Origin: Bacillus pumilus
Lineage (GTDB): Bacteria; Bacillota; Bacilli; Bacillales; Bacillaceae
Assembly (NCBI RefSeq): GCF_002744245.1
Contig: NZ_NKHG01000105.1
Coordinates: 1-51,104, forward strand
Length of the DNA: 51,104 bases
Direction: 5' to 3'
In this document: positions 16,935-26,898 of the stretch, in pieces
How positions within the stretch are numbered: the first letter of the stretch is position 1
How the letters are laid out: every line of letters begins with the position of its first letter
Made by a program: the position numbers and the translations under genes
The notes under the pieces: model-generated
The model's input: the letters and a program-made list of their open reading frames with translations, nothing else
Databases searched by the model: none
Told to the model about the DNA's origin: nothing

Positions 16935-18905
16935 TTTGGATAACTTGTCTCTAAACCATTCTTGAATAAACGTCAGTCTTTGAATACGCTGCGTAGGGTG
17001 ACCGGTTCTGGATAAATCATGAGACGCCTTCGGAAATTTGACCAATCTTGTGTCTTTCCCAAGCTCCTTCAATGCCACAAAAAGCTGCTCTCCTTGATCT
17101 ACTGGGCAACGGTAATCTTCATCACTGTGTAAGATGAGGAGTGGCGTGTTCACCTGTTTCACATACTTTAACGGCGAACGATCCCATAGCTTATCAATTG
17201 AATCATAAATATCCCCATCAATCTGCCATCTTGTAAAGAAATAGCCGATATCACTGATTCCATAAAAGCTAATCCAGTTCGAGATGGACCGTTGTGTGAC
17301 GGCTGCATGAAAGCGGTCTGTCTGTCCGACAATCCAGTTGGTCATAAAACCGCCATAGCTGCCTCCTGTTACCCCGAGCCTCGTTTCATCGAGGAAATCA
17401 TAGGATTCCAGCACGTGATCAACAGCCAGCATGACATCCTCATAATCAACGTCACCATAGCTGCCTCTCACACGGTCGGTAAACATCTGTCCGTACCCAT
17501 GACTGCCATGAGGATTCACGTACACAATGGCATAGCCTTCAGCAGCGAGCATTTGAAATTCATGAAAAAACGTATGACCATACATCGCATGCGGACCGCC
17601 ATGAATTTCTAAAATGAGCGGATATTTTTTCCCTTCCTCCATCTGAGAAGGCTTCATGAACCAGCCATGTACATCGTCGCCCTCTTTCGACTGAAAAGAA
17701 AATGGCTCCGGTACCGATAGGGCATGCTCCTTTAAAAGGGTATCATGCTCGAAAGTGATTTGCTTTAGTGATGATTCACCTAAAGTCAGCTCATACAGCT
17801 CACTCGGTGAGACAGGTGACAGCCGGCTGATCAGTAATTTTGATTCATCTGGATGAAGGCTGAAGTTCGTGATGTGTTCTGCCTCTAGTCGAACTGGATA
17901 GGCTAAGCCTTCAATAGAAAAGTAATAAATCCCTGTACTTCCTTGATCAGAAACAAGCGCATAAAACCCCTGACTATCTTTTGTCCATTGTGGAAGCTGA
18001 TTGGCATCACCGATGACACTATCCCCTGCCATACAATTGCCCACATACATATCGAGCATTTCTGACAGCTGAATGGTCTTTTCTTCTTTCAAATCATACA
18101 GCCATAATGATGGGAAGGTTGCATTTTGAAATTCACGCTCATGTCCAATGTACAAAAGGCTTCCTCCATTTGGAGAGAAAGATACGGTGGAGTAGGCGCC
18201 GGTCGATTGTGTCATTTTGTTTGATGTACCATCCTCTAATGAAAGGAGACATACATCACTTATGTAAGGCGTCTGAGTATTTGTTTGAATATAGGCAAGC
18301 CATTTCCCGCATGGAGAGACTACATGATTCACATGATGTTGCTGCTCGTTTGTGACATTCTCTACCTCTCCTGTACGGACATCCACTTGTACAATCTGCG
18401 TCAGACGCCCATCTAAAAAGCCTCTTCCATCTGCCTTATAGGTCAAATCATCATATATTGCTGGAGCAAAGTCATCTCGCTCCTCCTTTTTTTCATCATG
18501 AACAGATTCTGTTTGTTTTAATGATACAGCCGCGTAAATGAAAGCCCCATCCGGCGAAAATACAGGATGAGATACCCCGTATGGAATATTTGTTAAAGTG
18601 CGCACGCCGCCTCCTTGGCTCTGGATGAGTGCAAGTTGAGGGGCTTCCTTTGGCTTTTGCAAAATAAAGGCAAGCTGCTTACCGTCTGTTGACCAAACTG
18701 GCTGATGATGCTTTCCATCCTCAAATGTCCATTGCGACAGCTCCCCTGTTTCTTCATCTCGAACCCATAAATGAATATTATAATCATCCTTTTTCTCATT
18801 CACCGTTACCTTTGTAAAGACGGCCCTTTTCCCATCTGGCGAATAGACCGGATATGAAACAGACACAATCTTTGTTAAGTCCTCTGCTGTCATCAATTTC
18901 TTCAT
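16932..18905 (-). CDS. yuxL: Acylaminoacyl-peptidase-like serine peptidase YuxL (S9)
   Basis: Probable cytoplasmic prolyl-oligopeptidase-family (S9C) hydrolase that removes acylated or short N-terminal residues from peptides. The 657 residues consist of a TolB-like beta-propeller (about 1-400) and a C-terminal alpha/beta hydrolase domain. The catalytic triad is visible: Ser516 in GGSYGGF, an aspartate in HSDEDYRCP near 597, and His629 in KASHDLS. I chose ATG 18905, eight bases from GGGGGAG; a TTG one codon upstream is also in frame. It stands between the threonine operon and the repeat. Confidence 0.9.
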   Translation of the reverse strand: MKKLMTAEDLTKIVSVSYPVYSPDGKRAVFTKVTVNEKKDDYNIHLWVRDEETGELSQWTFEDGKHHQPVWSTDGKQLAFILQKPKEAPQLALIQSQGGGVRTLTNIPYGVSHPVFSPDGAFIYAAVSLKQTESVHDEKKEERDDFAPAIYDDLTYKADGRGFLDGRLTQIVQVDVRTGEVENVTNEQQHHVNHVVSPCGKWLAYIQTNTQTPYISDVCLLSLEDGTSNKMTQSTGAYSTVSFSPNGGSLLYIGHEREFQNATFPSLWLYDLKEEKTIQLSEMLDMYVGNCMAGDSVIGDANQLPQWTKDSQGFYALVSDQGSTGIYYFSIEGLAYPVRLEAEHITNFSLHPDESKLLISRLSPVSPSELYELTLGESSLKQITFEHDTLLKEHALSVPEPFSFQSKEGDDVHGWFMKPSQMEEGKKYPLILEIHGGPHAMYGHTFFHEFQMLAAEGYAIVYVNPHGSHGYGQMFTDRVRGSYGDVDYEDVMLAVDHVLESYDFLDETRLGVTGGSYGGFMTNWIVGQTDRFHAAVTQRSISNWISFYGISDIGYFFTRWQIDGDIYDSIDKLWDRSPLKYVKQVNTPLLILHSDEDYRCPVDQGEQLFVALKELGKDTRLVKFPKASHDLSRTGHPTQRIQRLTFIQEWFRDKLSK

Positions 18906-18986
18906 CAATGTATCTCCCCCTTTTATGCATAAAAAATACTTCGATCCTCTAAATAATAATCCCTGCTTCTGTCCTTAAATACAAGC

Positions 18987-19017
18987 ATAAAAAAAACGTG
19001 CGTATTCACCGCACGTT
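18987..19017 (-). terminator. Terminator of the hom-thrC-thrB operon
   Basis: AACGTGCG / CGCACGTT arms followed by T8 on the minus strand, directly behind the thrB stop codon. Confidence 0.92.
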
Positions 19018-19938
19018 CTACACTTGATTGACAGGATGATGTTCCACGACGACACCTTCTACCGGCACCGTCAGCAAATCTACTTCGCAATGCGGGAAAT
19101 TTTGGGCAAGCTGCTCTTTCAGCGCTTCTCCCTTCCCTTTTTCAATTAATGTAAGGATCGTCGGCCCAGCACCGCTTAATGCGGTTCCATATGCTCCTTT
19201 TAGCGAAGCGACGTGCTCCACCTTTGACAGCTCTGGGACAAGCATGGTGCGATAAGGCTGATGAAACAAATCTTTATTCATCATTTCACCGACAAGCGGC
19301 CAGTTCTGCGTCATTAAGGCGGCGACAAGGACGTTACTCACAGCACTCGCACTAACCGCCTGTTTATAGGAAAAATCCTCTGGCAGGACATCACGGGCAT
19401 CCTTTGTCAAAACCTCGTAAAAAGGAATCACGACGACGACATCTATATCCACATGCTTCACTTTCACGGCATGTGTCTTGTCTTCTTCATGAAGGCCAAT
19501 GAGTAAACCACCAAATAAAGAGGCACCTGCATTATCAGGATGACCTTCTACCTTACTTGCAAAAAAGAGCTTCTGATCATCGGTCATATTTAATTCAAGC
19601 AGCTGATTGGCAAGCTCAATGGCGGCCACGATGGCTGCAGCACTGCTGCCTAGCCCCCGTGCTAATGGAATATCACTCCACACTTTCACATGAACAGGCG
19701 GGAGTGTTTTTCCAAAGTCATCTGCGACCTTTTTGGCTGTTTGATAAATCAGGTTATCGGTGCCTGATGGAATACCAGACACGACATCTGTTTCCGCTTC
19801 AAAGAGCCAGCTATCATTGGCATAGACTGATAACTTTAAATAGCGGCTGAGCGCCATTCCGACTGAATCAAAGCCTGGTCCTAAGTTGGCAGTGCTTCCC
19901 GGTACTGTGATTGAAAAAAGCATGGAGGCTTCACTCAT
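19018..19938 (-). CDS. thrB: Homoserine kinase ThrB
   Basis: GHMP-family kinase that phosphorylates L-homoserine with ATP to O-phosphohomoserine. The ATP-binding signature [20 protein letters not shown] is at about residues 91-110, and [12 protein letters not shown] near residue 255 is the conserved C-terminal motif. 306 residues, close to B. subtilis. Its ATG overlaps the thrC stop (ATGA), showing translational coupling. Last gene of the threonine operon. Confidence 0.97.
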   Translation of the reverse strand: MSEASMLFSITVPGSTANLGPGFDSVGMALSRYLKLSVYANDSWLFEAETDVVSGIPSGTDNLIYQTAKKVADDFGKTLPPVHVKVWSDIPLARGLGSSAAAIVAAIELANQLLELNMTDDQKLFFASKVEGHPDNAGASLFGGLLIGLHEEDKTHAVKVKHVDIDVVVVIPFYEVLTKDARDVLPEDFSYKQAVSASAVSNVLVAALMTQNWPLVGEMMNKDLFHQPYRTMLVPELSKVEHVASLKGAYGTALSGAGPTILTLIEKGKGEALKEQLAQNFPHCEVDLLTVPVEGVVVEHHPVNQV

Positions 19939-20996
19939 ACGCGTGCGGCCTTTTCTAAATGTTCGAGAATTTGATCTTCATCTGCATCAAGTGTGACCGG
20001 TTTGATTTGCGAAATATCAATGGCCGTATTCGGATCTTTCAATCCGTTTCCTGTTAATACAGCGACGACTTTACTGCCTGGCTTGATTTCTCCAGACTTC
20101 ACTTGCTTTAGTACACCCGCAATAGACGCACATGAGCCCGGCTCTGCAAACACACCTTCTTCACGTGCGATCAATTGATACGCATGAAGGATTTCCTCAT
20201 CTGTGACTTCATCAATTTTACCGTTTGATTCATTCGCCGCTTGAACAGCTTGCTTCCAGCTCGCTGGATTCCCGATCCGAATCGCCGTTGCCACTGTTTC
20301 TGGCTGCTCAATCACTTCATTTCGAACGATGGCTGCTGCTCCTTCTGCTTCAAAACCACGCATAACAGGCAGTCCAGTTCCTTTTTGCTCATGATATTCT
20401 TTGAACCCTTTCCAGTAGGCCGTGATATTCCCTGCATTTCCAACAGGAATAGCCAGTACGTCTGGCGCAGAGCCTAACTGCTCACAAATTTCAAATGCCG
20501 CTGTCTTTTGCCCTTCAATTCGGTAAGGGTTAACGGAGTTGACGAGTGCAATCGGTGCTTTTTCACAGATACTGCGGACTATTTTAAGTGCATCATCAAA
20601 GTTGCCATCAATGGCAATGATCTCTGCACCGTACATGACCGCCTGCGCAAGCTTACCAAAGGCAATTTTCCCATCTGGGATGATGACAATACATTTCATA
20701 TCGGCACGAGCCGCATACGCCGCTGCCGCTGCAGAGGTATTTCCTGTCGAAGCACACATGATCGTATCATTGCCTTCTTCTTTTGCCTTTGCGACTGCCA
20801 TGACCATTCCTCGATCCTTAAAAGAACCCGTTGGATTGACGCCTTCTGTTTTCACATGCAGCTCAATCCCCAGCTTTTCAGAAAGCTTCGCGAGATGGAT
20901 CAGCGGTGTATTCCCTTCATTTAATGTTAGTTTTGGTGTTTTCTCGTTAACCGGTAAGAATTCTTGAAATTCTTCAATGAGTCCATTCCACTTCAT
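19935..20996 (-). CDS. thrC: Threonine synthase ThrC
   Basis: PLP-dependent enzyme converting O-phosphohomoserine to L-threonine. The PLP lysine lies in [16 protein letters not shown] near residue 60, and the phosphate-binding loop is [14 protein letters not shown] near residue 186. 353 residues. The ATG at 20996 overlaps the last base of hom, and its stop overlaps the thrB start, so translation is coupled throughout the operon. Confidence 0.97.
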   Translation of the reverse strand: MKWNGLIEEFQEFLPVNEKTPKLTLNEGNTPLIHLAKLSEKLGIELHVKTEGVNPTGSFKDRGMVMAVAKAKEEGNDTIMCASTGNTSAAAAAYAARADMKCIVIIPDGKIAFGKLAQAVMYGAEIIAIDGNFDDALKIVRSICEKAPIALVNSVNPYRIEGQKTAAFEICEQLGSAPDVLAIPVGNAGNITAYWKGFKEYHEQKGTGLPVMRGFEAEGAAAIVRNEVIEQPETVATAIRIGNPASWKQAVQAANESNGKIDEVTDEEILHAYQLIAREEGVFAEPGSCASIAGVLKQVKSGEIKPGSKVVAVLTGNGLKDPNTAIDISQIKPVTLDADEDQILEHLEKAARV

Positions 20997-22297
20997 CAGC
21001 TTAAACCGTTCCCTTCTACTCGGTACGTGCTCTTCACTTGAACCACCACGTCGAGATCGTTTAATTTTTGCAGGATATTCGAGAAATCTTCTTCTGACGT
21101 CTGATGTGTAATAATCACAATTTCAGCCAGCTCATCATGCCCTTTCACTGGCAGTTGAAGGATCTTTTCAAAGCTGATGCCTCTTTCAGAAAAGATAGAC
21201 GTAATGCGGGAGAATGCCCCCACTTGATCTCTGACATGAATTCTTAAGAATTGCTGAGCAAATACTTCCGATAAGGATTTGATTTTTTTCTCAAATTGGG
21301 GAGCGATAAATCCGCTTCCGTTCACGCCAAGACGCATGTTTTTCATGACAGCGACTAAGTCCGATACAACAGCTGTTGCCGTTGGCAGGCTTCCTGCTCC
21401 AGGTCCATAAAACATCGTTTCTCCCACAGCACTCCCGTAGACATACACAGCGTTGAATTCATTGTTGACTGATGACAGTGGGTGATGATCAGGCAATAAG
21501 GTTGGCTGTACACTGACCTCCACTTTCTCTCCGTCTCTTTGGGCAATACCGATCAGCTTCATTGTATAGCCAAATCGTTTGCTGAAATTAATGTCCTCAT
21601 CAGAGATGTCAGAGATGCCTTTAACCTTCACGTCCTCTAAATCAACATTCATTGAAAAGCCGAGCCTTGCAAGAATCGCCATCTTTCTTGCGGCATCCAG
21701 TCCTTCTACATCAGCTGTCGGGTCTGCTTCTGCAAAGCCAAGATCTTGCGCTTCTTTTAATACATCCTCGTATGCGCTTTTATCGACATTCATTTTCGTT
21801 AAAATAAAATTGGTTGTGCCGTTCACGATGCCCATCATCTTTGTGATTCGATCAGAGGCTAAGCCTTCTTCTAACGTACGCAGAATCGGAATCCCTCCAG
21901 CGACACTTGCTTCGTAATAAAGATCACAGCCATTTTCTTTCGCTACATGTAAAAGCTCCGTGCCGTAAAGCGCCATTAAATCTTTATTGGCTGTAATGAC
22001 ATGCTTCTTCTCGTTTAACGCATCTATTAAATATTGTTTTGTATCTTCAATGCCGCCCATCACTTCAATAATGACGTCGACCTCTGGATCTCTAATCACA
22101 TCGTATACTTCAGTTGTGAAGACCTCTCTTGCGACATCCACATCTCTTTTTTTGTCGGGATTGCTCACAAGCACCTTTTGTATTAATACCGGACAGCCGA
22201 TTTGGTGCATTAATTTATCCTGATGATCTTGAATAATTTTAACGACACCGCTCCCCACTGTTCCTAATCCTAGTAGCCCAACTCGAATTGCCTTCAC
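20996..22297 (-). CDS. hom: Homoserine dehydrogenase Hom
   Basis: NAD(P)H-dependent reduction of aspartate semialdehyde to homoserine, the branch point to threonine and methionine. Rossmann motif [11 protein letters not shown] at the N-terminus, catalytic domain through about residue 330, and a C-terminal ACT domain (from about residue 350, [18 protein letters not shown]) for allosteric feedback. Start GTG 22297 follows AAAGGTGG by eight bases and gives 433 residues as in B. subtilis; longer in-frame starts lack a site. Confidence 0.97.
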   Translation of the reverse strand: MKAIRVGLLGLGTVGSGVVKIIQDHQDKLMHQIGCPVLIQKVLVSNPDKKRDVDVAREVFTTEVYDVIRDPEVDVIIEVMGGIEDTKQYLIDALNEKKHVITANKDLMALYGTELLHVAKENGCDLYYEASVAGGIPILRTLEEGLASDRITKMMGIVNGTTNFILTKMNVDKSAYEDVLKEAQDLGFAEADPTADVEGLDAARKMAILARLGFSMNVDLEDVKVKGISDISDEDINFSKRFGYTMKLIGIAQRDGEKVEVSVQPTLLPDHHPLSSVNNEFNAVYVYGSAVGETMFYGPGAGSLPTATAVVSDLVAVMKNMRLGVNGSGFIAPQFEKKIKSLSEVFAQQFLRIHVRDQVGAFSRITSIFSERGISFEKILQLPVKGHDELAEIVIITHQTSEEDFSNILQKLNDLDVVVQVKSTYRVEGNGLS

Positions 22298-22376
22298 CTG
22301 AAATTCCACCTTTCTCCATAAATGTCCTCCGTAAAAAGACATTTGTTAACCTAACACAGACATTCAATGTACACAC

Positions 22377-22405
22377 ATTATAAAGGGGTATCCTCATTTT
22401 GACAA
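22377..22405 (-). promoter_or_regulatory. Promoter of the threonine operon
   Basis: On the minus strand TTGTCA and TATAAT are separated by exactly 17 bases, placing the start point about 75 bases upstream of hom. No T-box or attenuator was recognised in the leader. Confidence 0.85.
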
Positions 22406-22467
22406 GGTAATAAAATATGAGAATATGAGAATGAAACCGCTTAACAGCTATTTATATCAAGATTCTA

Positions 22468-22482
22468 TATTTTCAAAATATT
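22468..22482. promoter_or_regulatory. Possible CodY box upstream of hom
   Basis: TATTTTCAAAATATT matches the CodY consensus at 12 of 15 positions. It lies about 65 bases upstream of the hom -35 box. CodY is known to act on branched-chain and threonine genes in Bacillus, but this AT-rich match alone is weak evidence. Confidence 0.3.
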
Positions 22483-22489
22483 TTTGTGA

Positions 22490-22516
22490 GAAAAGCTCCC
22501 GAAGTCAGGAAGCTTT
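22490..22516 (-). terminator. Terminator of the hydroxyacid dehydrogenase gene
   Basis: Imperfect AAAGCTTCC / GGGAGCTTT hairpin followed by TCTCA on the minus strand; the T-run is short. Confidence 0.6.
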
Positions 22517-22519
22517 ACA

Positions 22520-23488
22520 TTATGATTGAACCGGCGTTTTGGCTTGCTGATCTTGTAAGACAAGCGCGATATTCTCAGCACATAAATGCATCATCGTTTT
22601 TCTCGTTTCGACACTTGCGCTTCCGATATGAGGAAGAACCGTCACGTTTGGTAATGTCGTTAACGGATGAGCCGGGCTGACAGGCTCCTGACTAAATACG
22701 TCCAGACCTGCTCCTGCAATTTTCCCTGTCGTGACAGCCTCATATAAAGCCTCCTCATCCACTGTCTGGCCTCTTGATACATTGATAAAATAAGCCGTGT
22801 TCTTCATCTGATCAAATGCTTTCTCATTAAACATATCTTTCGTTTCTGGGGTTAAAGGGGTCAGACAGACGATGAAATCAGACTGCGTGAGCAGTTCATC
22901 AAAAGTGGCATATGTCACACCTAGTTGCTCTTCGATCTCCGGCTTTCTTGAACGGTTATGGTAAAGCACCTTCATATCAAAGCCCGTTGCCCGCTTGGCA
23001 AGTGCTGTTCCAATACTGCCCATTCCGACAATACCAAGGGTTTTGTGATGAACATCGGCTCCGGCAAGAAGAAGTGGTCCCCAGCCTGTCCATTTTCCTT
23101 CTTTAATCCAATCACTCGCCTCGACAATCCGTCTAGCTGATGCCATCAAAAGTGCAAAGGCTAAGTCAGCCGTGGATTCTGTTAATACGTCCGGTGTGTT
23201 ACACACTGTGATACCGTACTTTTTAGCTGCCTCAAGGTCAATATTGTCATAGCCTACAGCAAGATTTGCGATCACTTTTACATTCGGGGCATTTGATAAA
23301 AGTGCCTCATCCACTTGATCCGACAGCATCGTCAGGAGCCCATCCGCCTTGGCAGATTGTTTTTCTAATTCTTCTCTTGGACATGGCTCATCCTCGCTCG
23401 TCCACATTTCGATATGAGCGACTTCTTTTAATGGTGTAAGTGATGTTTCATCTAGCTTTCTTGTGATATAGACATAAGGTTTCGTCAA
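22520..23488 (-). CDS. D-2-hydroxyacid dehydrogenase (glyoxylate/hydroxypyruvate reductase type)
   Basis: NAD(P)H-dependent reductase of the D-isomer 2-hydroxyacid dehydrogenase family, most like glyoxylate/hydroxypyruvate reductases (GyaR, YvcT). The nucleotide motif is GIVGMGSIGTALAKRA (about residues 152-167). The catalytic arginine lies in NVSRGQTVDE (near 237), the glutamate in FSQEPV, and the histidine in LPHIGSAS (near 284). Start TTG 23488 is eight bases from AAAGGAG and gives 322 residues. I do not recall this gene between hom and yutH in B. subtilis, so it may be lineage-specific. Substrate preference is unproven. Confidence 0.85.
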   Translation of the reverse strand: MTKPYVYITRKLDETSLTPLKEVAHIEMWTSEDEPCPREELEKQSAKADGLLTMLSDQVDEALLSNAPNVKVIANLAVGYDNIDLEAAKKYGITVCNTPDVLTESTADLAFALLMASARRIVEASDWIKEGKWTGWGPLLLAGADVHHKTLGIVGMGSIGTALAKRATGFDMKVLYHNRSRKPEIEEQLGVTYATFDELLTQSDFIVCLTPLTPETKDMFNEKAFDQMKNTAYFINVSRGQTVDEEALYEAVTTGKIAGAGLDVFSQEPVSPAHPLTTLPNVTVLPHIGSASVETRKTMMHLCAENIALVLQDQQAKTPVQS

Positions 23489-23561
23489 GAAGAACACTCC
23501 TTTGGTTGCTTTCTTTAAGCATAACGAAAAACGCCTCAAGAGAAAAGAGACGTTCGGCTGT

Positions 23562-24584
23562 TCACTGAAACTTCAAATCAGCAGATTGATGAATCCATCC
23601 AATCGCCGGAATGGTACTCCCAATGCTTCGCATGGCACTCATCTCTTGAAAGACCTTCAGAAAGTATTCATAGCGATTGGCATCATGTAAGACGTAATCT
23701 AACCGCTCTTCATAATAAGATTTTTCATTTTCACCTGACATGTAGTAGCCTTCGACAATTTCAAAATAATGAAGCGGGAATAAAAGGCGGCTGTATAACA
23801 AACGCTTTGAAAAAGATGAAAGAGGTGTGACCTGCTCATATTGCTGTAAAAAAGAAAACCCTTCTTCAATTAAATCTTCCTTATGCTGTACAAAGGTTTC
23901 TCTTAAGTATTCTGCAATATCTCGGGTTGGATGGTCAAATACCCAATCAACAGGTAAACGGAGTGGCTGCTCATGCGGCCAAGTCTTACGTGAAAAACGC
24001 TGATGACAAACAGTGCCTGAGTCACATTCTTTCGGTTCATCATCAAGCTCTGTATCCACTAAATATTGAATGGCATTTTCCGTTAATCCAAGATAATACG
24101 GAAAGGATTCAATGAATTTTTTTTCAAATCGTTCAAGTGGTTTTTGATGCATTTGCTGCATCCAAAAGCCTTCAAGCTGATCTAACCGTTTTGCCCATAA
24201 TTCCTTCCAAGCCCCTACTCGCTTTGTTTCAGACACCTCATAAGGAAATCCTCTTCCCCTTACATGGAAGGCCGCCAGCTCTGACGCATGCTGAAAAGAA
24301 CGGCTTGTGATCGGCGGTGCCGCCTTTAATAAAGCGTACAGCTCCATCCCATGAGTAAAGGTCGGCTTCTCTTCATTCGTTAATTCAAACACAGCGACGT
24401 ATGGGTCACCATCATTCTGTAAATACTGACTGATATGATAAAGCTCTGTGAGTTCTTCTTCTCGCAAATGAGACACAGGAACAATGAGGAAAAGAGCCTT
24501 CGCCGTTTGAAAGCTCTGATAATTGCCATATGGCATCAATTGACGAACATCAATTCCAAATGTGTGATAAATGGTTTCTTTCAT
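23562..24584 (-). CDS. yutH: Spore coat-associated protein YutH
   Basis: Homologue of B. subtilis YutH, a spore coat-associated protein of the CotS-like family whose fold resembles small-molecule kinases, although function is not established. 340 residues from ATG 24584 (weak AGGTG site). The sequence includes GYYMSGENEKSYYEERLDYV and RKTWPHEQPLRLPVDWVFDH, typical of the family. It is divergent from yutG. Mother-cell control is expected from the family, but I see no clear sigma-E or sigma-K promoter. Confidence 0.8.
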   Translation of the reverse strand: MKETIYHTFGIDVRQLMPYGNYQSFQTAKALFLIVPVSHLREEELTELYHISQYLQNDGDPYVAVFELTNEEKPTFTHGMELYALLKAAPPITSRSFQHASELAAFHVRGRGFPYEVSETKRVGAWKELWAKRLDQLEGFWMQQMHQKPLERFEKKFIESFPYYLGLTENAIQYLVDTELDDEPKECDSGTVCHQRFSRKTWPHEQPLRLPVDWVFDHPTRDIAEYLRETFVQHKEDLIEEGFSFLQQYEQVTPLSSFSKRLLYSRLLFPLHYFEIVEGYYMSGENEKSYYEERLDYVLHDANRYEYFLKVFQEMSAMRSIGSTIPAIGWIHQSADLKFQ

Positions 24585-24715
24585 GTTTTCACCTGCGTTC
24601 ATATGATCAGTCCTTTATCATATCGTAGTCGCAGGTTGAGGGATTTATGAATACTATTTACTACCGAAGCTTTTTACACGTTGTGGACAAATTACGAGGA
24701 TTGGGTGAGGGATAC

Positions 24716-25216
24716 ATGCCACATCATCATGAGATGAACGAAGTAGAAAAAATAGCAAGACGCCGTTTACAAGAGCGAGGCGTAACCATTCAAGATATAG
24801 CAGACCTTGTCTTCTTTTTACAAGAAAAGTATCATCCTGGTTTAGACATGAAAGAATGTCTCCACAATGTGGAGCGTGTCATCGCAAAGCGTGAAGTCCA
24901 AAATGCGATTTTAACAGGCGTTGAACTCGATGTCCTAACCGAGCAAAAGAAACTGACTGAGCCGCTGCAATCGATTCTTGAAACAGACGAAAGTCTTTAT
25001 GGCGTCGATGAAATTTTGTCTTTTGCCATCGTCAATATTTATGGTTCTATTGGCTTTACGAATTACGGATATATCGATAAAGAAAAACCAGGAATTCTTG
25101 GGAGACTGAACGATAAAGCCACAGGCGAGTGCCACACCTTTTTAGATGACATTGTTGGCGCCATTGCAGCGGCAGCCTCAAGCCGGCTGGCACATAGTTC
25201 GAGAAATGCGGAATAA
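24716..25216 (+). CDS. yutG: Phosphatidylglycerophosphatase A-like protein YutG
   Basis: PgpA-family protein, expected to dephosphorylate phosphatidylglycerophosphate or a related lipid. It is soluble-looking here, as in other Bacillus paralogues. The central block VNIYGSIGFTNYGYIDKEKP and the C-terminal GECHTFLDDIVGAIAAA carry the conserved acidic residues of PgpA. The start is ambiguous: ATG 24716 (166 residues, GAGGG four bases upstream) fits family length, while an in-frame ATG at 24647 has no ribosome site. Catalysis is assumed from family. Confidence 0.82.
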   Translation: MPHHHEMNEVEKIARRRLQERGVTIQDIADLVFFLQEKYHPGLDMKECLHNVERVIAKREVQNAILTGVELDVLTEQKKLTEPLQSILETDESLYGVDEILSFAIVNIYGSIGFTNYGYIDKEKPGILGRLNDKATGECHTFLDDIVGAIAAAASSRLAHSSRNAE

Positions 25217-25220
25217 CACA

Positions 25221-25259
25221 AAGAAGAGGACGCGCGTGTAACGCTTGTCCTCTTTTTTT
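25221..25259. terminator. Terminator between yutG and yutF
   Basis: AAGAGGAC / GTCCTCTT arms with T7 on the plus strand; shared by the convergent yutF. Confidence 0.88.
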
Positions 25260-25263
25260 ACGA

Positions 25264-26028
25264 TCATCGCTCGATCCACTCAGATAATGAATCAATGACA
25301 TAAGTTGGCTGCTTTTCATACTGCTGAAGCAGCTCTTTTGTGGTCACCCCTGTATGAACGAGCAATGTATCCATTCCTGCATTCATGCCTGCCATAATAT
25401 CGGTATCATAGTTATCACCGACCATAAGCGTCTCAGACACATCTGTCCCGAGCACCCGCATGGCTTGTTCCATAATGATAGACTCTGGCTTTCCGATAAA
25501 CGTTGGCTGAACCGTTGTGGTGACGGTCAATACAGACGTTAACGAGCCGTTTCCTGGTAAAAGTCCTCTTTCTGTCGGAATGGCAATATCTCCATTAGTC
25601 GAAACAAATTGTGCACCTCGACGGATGGCAATCGCGCCTACCGCTAATTTTTCATAAGTCATGCCTCGATCAATTCCGACAACGACGAAATCAGCATCTT
25701 CCTGTCCAAAGGTCAGTCCTTTTTCTTCAATGGCTTGCTTGATTCCCTCTTCTCCGATGACGTAAACAGACGCATCTTTCTTTTGTTCCGCAATATAATT
25801 TGCCGTCGCCATACTTGTTGTAAAAACTTGTTCTTCCGTTGCTGGAATATCGAAAGACACAAGTTTTTCCGCTACCTGCTTCGGGGTGCGCGAAGAGTTA
25901 TTCGTGACAAACAAATAAGGGATGTTCAACTCATTTAACTTTTGAACAAATTGACCCGCCTCTTCGATCTTTTCTGTTCCTTTATACATCGTCCCATCTA
26001 AATCAATTAAATAGCCTTTGTATTTCAT
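25264..26028 (-). CDS. yutF: HAD-family phosphatase YutF (NagD-like)
   Basis: Haloacid-dehalogenase phosphatase of the NagD/HAD-IIA type, acting on nucleotides or sugar phosphates in the cytoplasm. Motif I LIDLDGTMYKG (residues 8-18), motif II threonine/serine in FVTNNSSRTP, and motif III/IV IGKPE...MVGDNYDTDIMAG are complete. ATG 26028 gives 254 residues; a GTG three codons upstream is too close to GGAG. Follows yutE by 21 bases, so the two are co-transcribed. Confidence 0.93.
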   Translation of the reverse strand: MKYKGYLIDLDGTMYKGTEKIEEAGQFVQKLNELNIPYLFVTNNSSRTPKQVAEKLVSFDIPATEEQVFTTSMATANYIAEQKKDASVYVIGEEGIKQAIEEKGLTFGQEDADFVVVGIDRGMTYEKLAVGAIAIRRGAQFVSTNGDIAIPTERGLLPGNGSLTSVLTVTTTVQPTFIGKPESIIMEQAMRVLGTDVSETLMVGDNYDTDIMAGMNAGMDTLLVHTGVTTKELLQQYEKQPTYVIDSLSEWIER

Positions 26029-26049
26029 GATGCTCACAACTCCAATGGT

Positions 26050-26487
26050 TTATTTAAACGCTGATACTGGTCCAAGCTCCTGCTCCAAGTAGGTACGGAT
26101 CCGGTTCGGAAATACTTGAAGCGCCTGTTCTACTTCGCTGATCACCTGCAATAAGTCTTGATGAACCACTTCCTGATAGTGCTGAACAAGCGTTTTACGC
26201 GAAGAGACAAGCTTTTTCAGCTGACTGCCTTCCTCTTTTGGTACGACCTTTTCGTCGACAAGAATGTCCATAATATCATCATAGCTTCCTGGGTCACGCA
26301 TAATAAAGCCATCAATCATGTCATTCCCCGTATCAAGAATACATTCGACGAGCAGGTGAACGATTCGTTCCAGCGCTTTTTTCTCTAATGGACTTGTCCA
26401 TGTTTGATGACTGCGCATCAAATCATATTGCTCCTCGAAAAATCGTAACGTCTCTTCAATCTTCTTTCTGTCTACGAAATACATCAT
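26050..26487 (-). CDS. yutE: HepT-like DUF86 protein YutE
   Basis: Member of DUF86, the family of HepT toxin ribonucleases, 145 residues and mostly helical. In HepT the catalytic motif is RX4HXY. Here the matching place reads RKTLVQHYQEV, an altered spacing (R-X5-H-Y). No MNT nucleotidyltransferase antitoxin gene lies next to it; the neighbours are yutD and yutF. It is therefore probably a housekeeping derivative, not an active toxin. Start ATG follows GGGGAG by four bases; a second ATG follows directly. Confidence 0.85.
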   Translation of the reverse strand: MMYFVDRKKIEETLRFFEEQYDLMRSHQTWTSPLEKKALERIVHLLVECILDTGNDMIDGFIMRDPGSYDDIMDILVDEKVVPKEEGSQLKKLVSSRKTLVQHYQEVVHQDLLQVISEVEQALQVFPNRIRTYLEQELGPVSAFK

Positions 26488-26503
26488 GACGCTCCCCTTT
26501 GCG

Positions 26504-26778
26504 TTATTTTCTGATTCGTTTTAAGACAAAATAGGCACAGCCAAAATTACAGTATTCATAAATGTATTCATCTAGTGTGCTGATTTTTGTATCGAATGTG
26601 GCCTTTTGGTTTTGGTCATCAAAGAACCCTTTCAGCCGAAGCTGATTGTAGCCCCAATCCCCACAATATAATCATACTTATTTAAAATATCTGAGTACCT
26701 TGCTTTAAACGCTTCCTCATCAAAGCCGTCTTTGATATCTCTCACAAGATCAAAGGTAGCATTCTGAATGACGATCAT
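26504..26778 (-). pseudogene. yutD: yutD with a single-base frameshift
   Basis: Translation from ATG 26778 (AGAGGTGAG site) gives the YutD (DUF1027) N-terminus, with FDLVRDIKDGFDEEAFKARY then SDILNKYDYIVG. The frame then runs into a stop. Moving one base at 26659-26662, a run of four C on the plus strand, restores DWGYNQLRLKGFFDDQNQK and then EYCNFGCAYFVLKRI to the stop at 26504. The span is 275 bases, one short of a complete 91-codon frame. Either a true inactivation or a sequencing error in a homopolymer. The gene precedes yutE by 16 bases. Confidence 0.85.
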
Positions 26779-26898
26779 CTTCTCACCTCTTTTTAAACGA
26801 TCCATCTTTAATGATAATCCATTGGAAGAACTCCATCAATTGCTAAAGCATGTTTTTTCCGTTTTAGCCGAAGCTAAAGAAAAAAGGAGGTCACATTT

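Noticed and set aside
26050..26487. Calling yutE an active HepT/MNT toxin-antitoxin system
   Set aside because: No nucleotidyltransferase partner and a changed catalytic spacing; the syntenic position in B. subtilis suggests a housekeeping gene.
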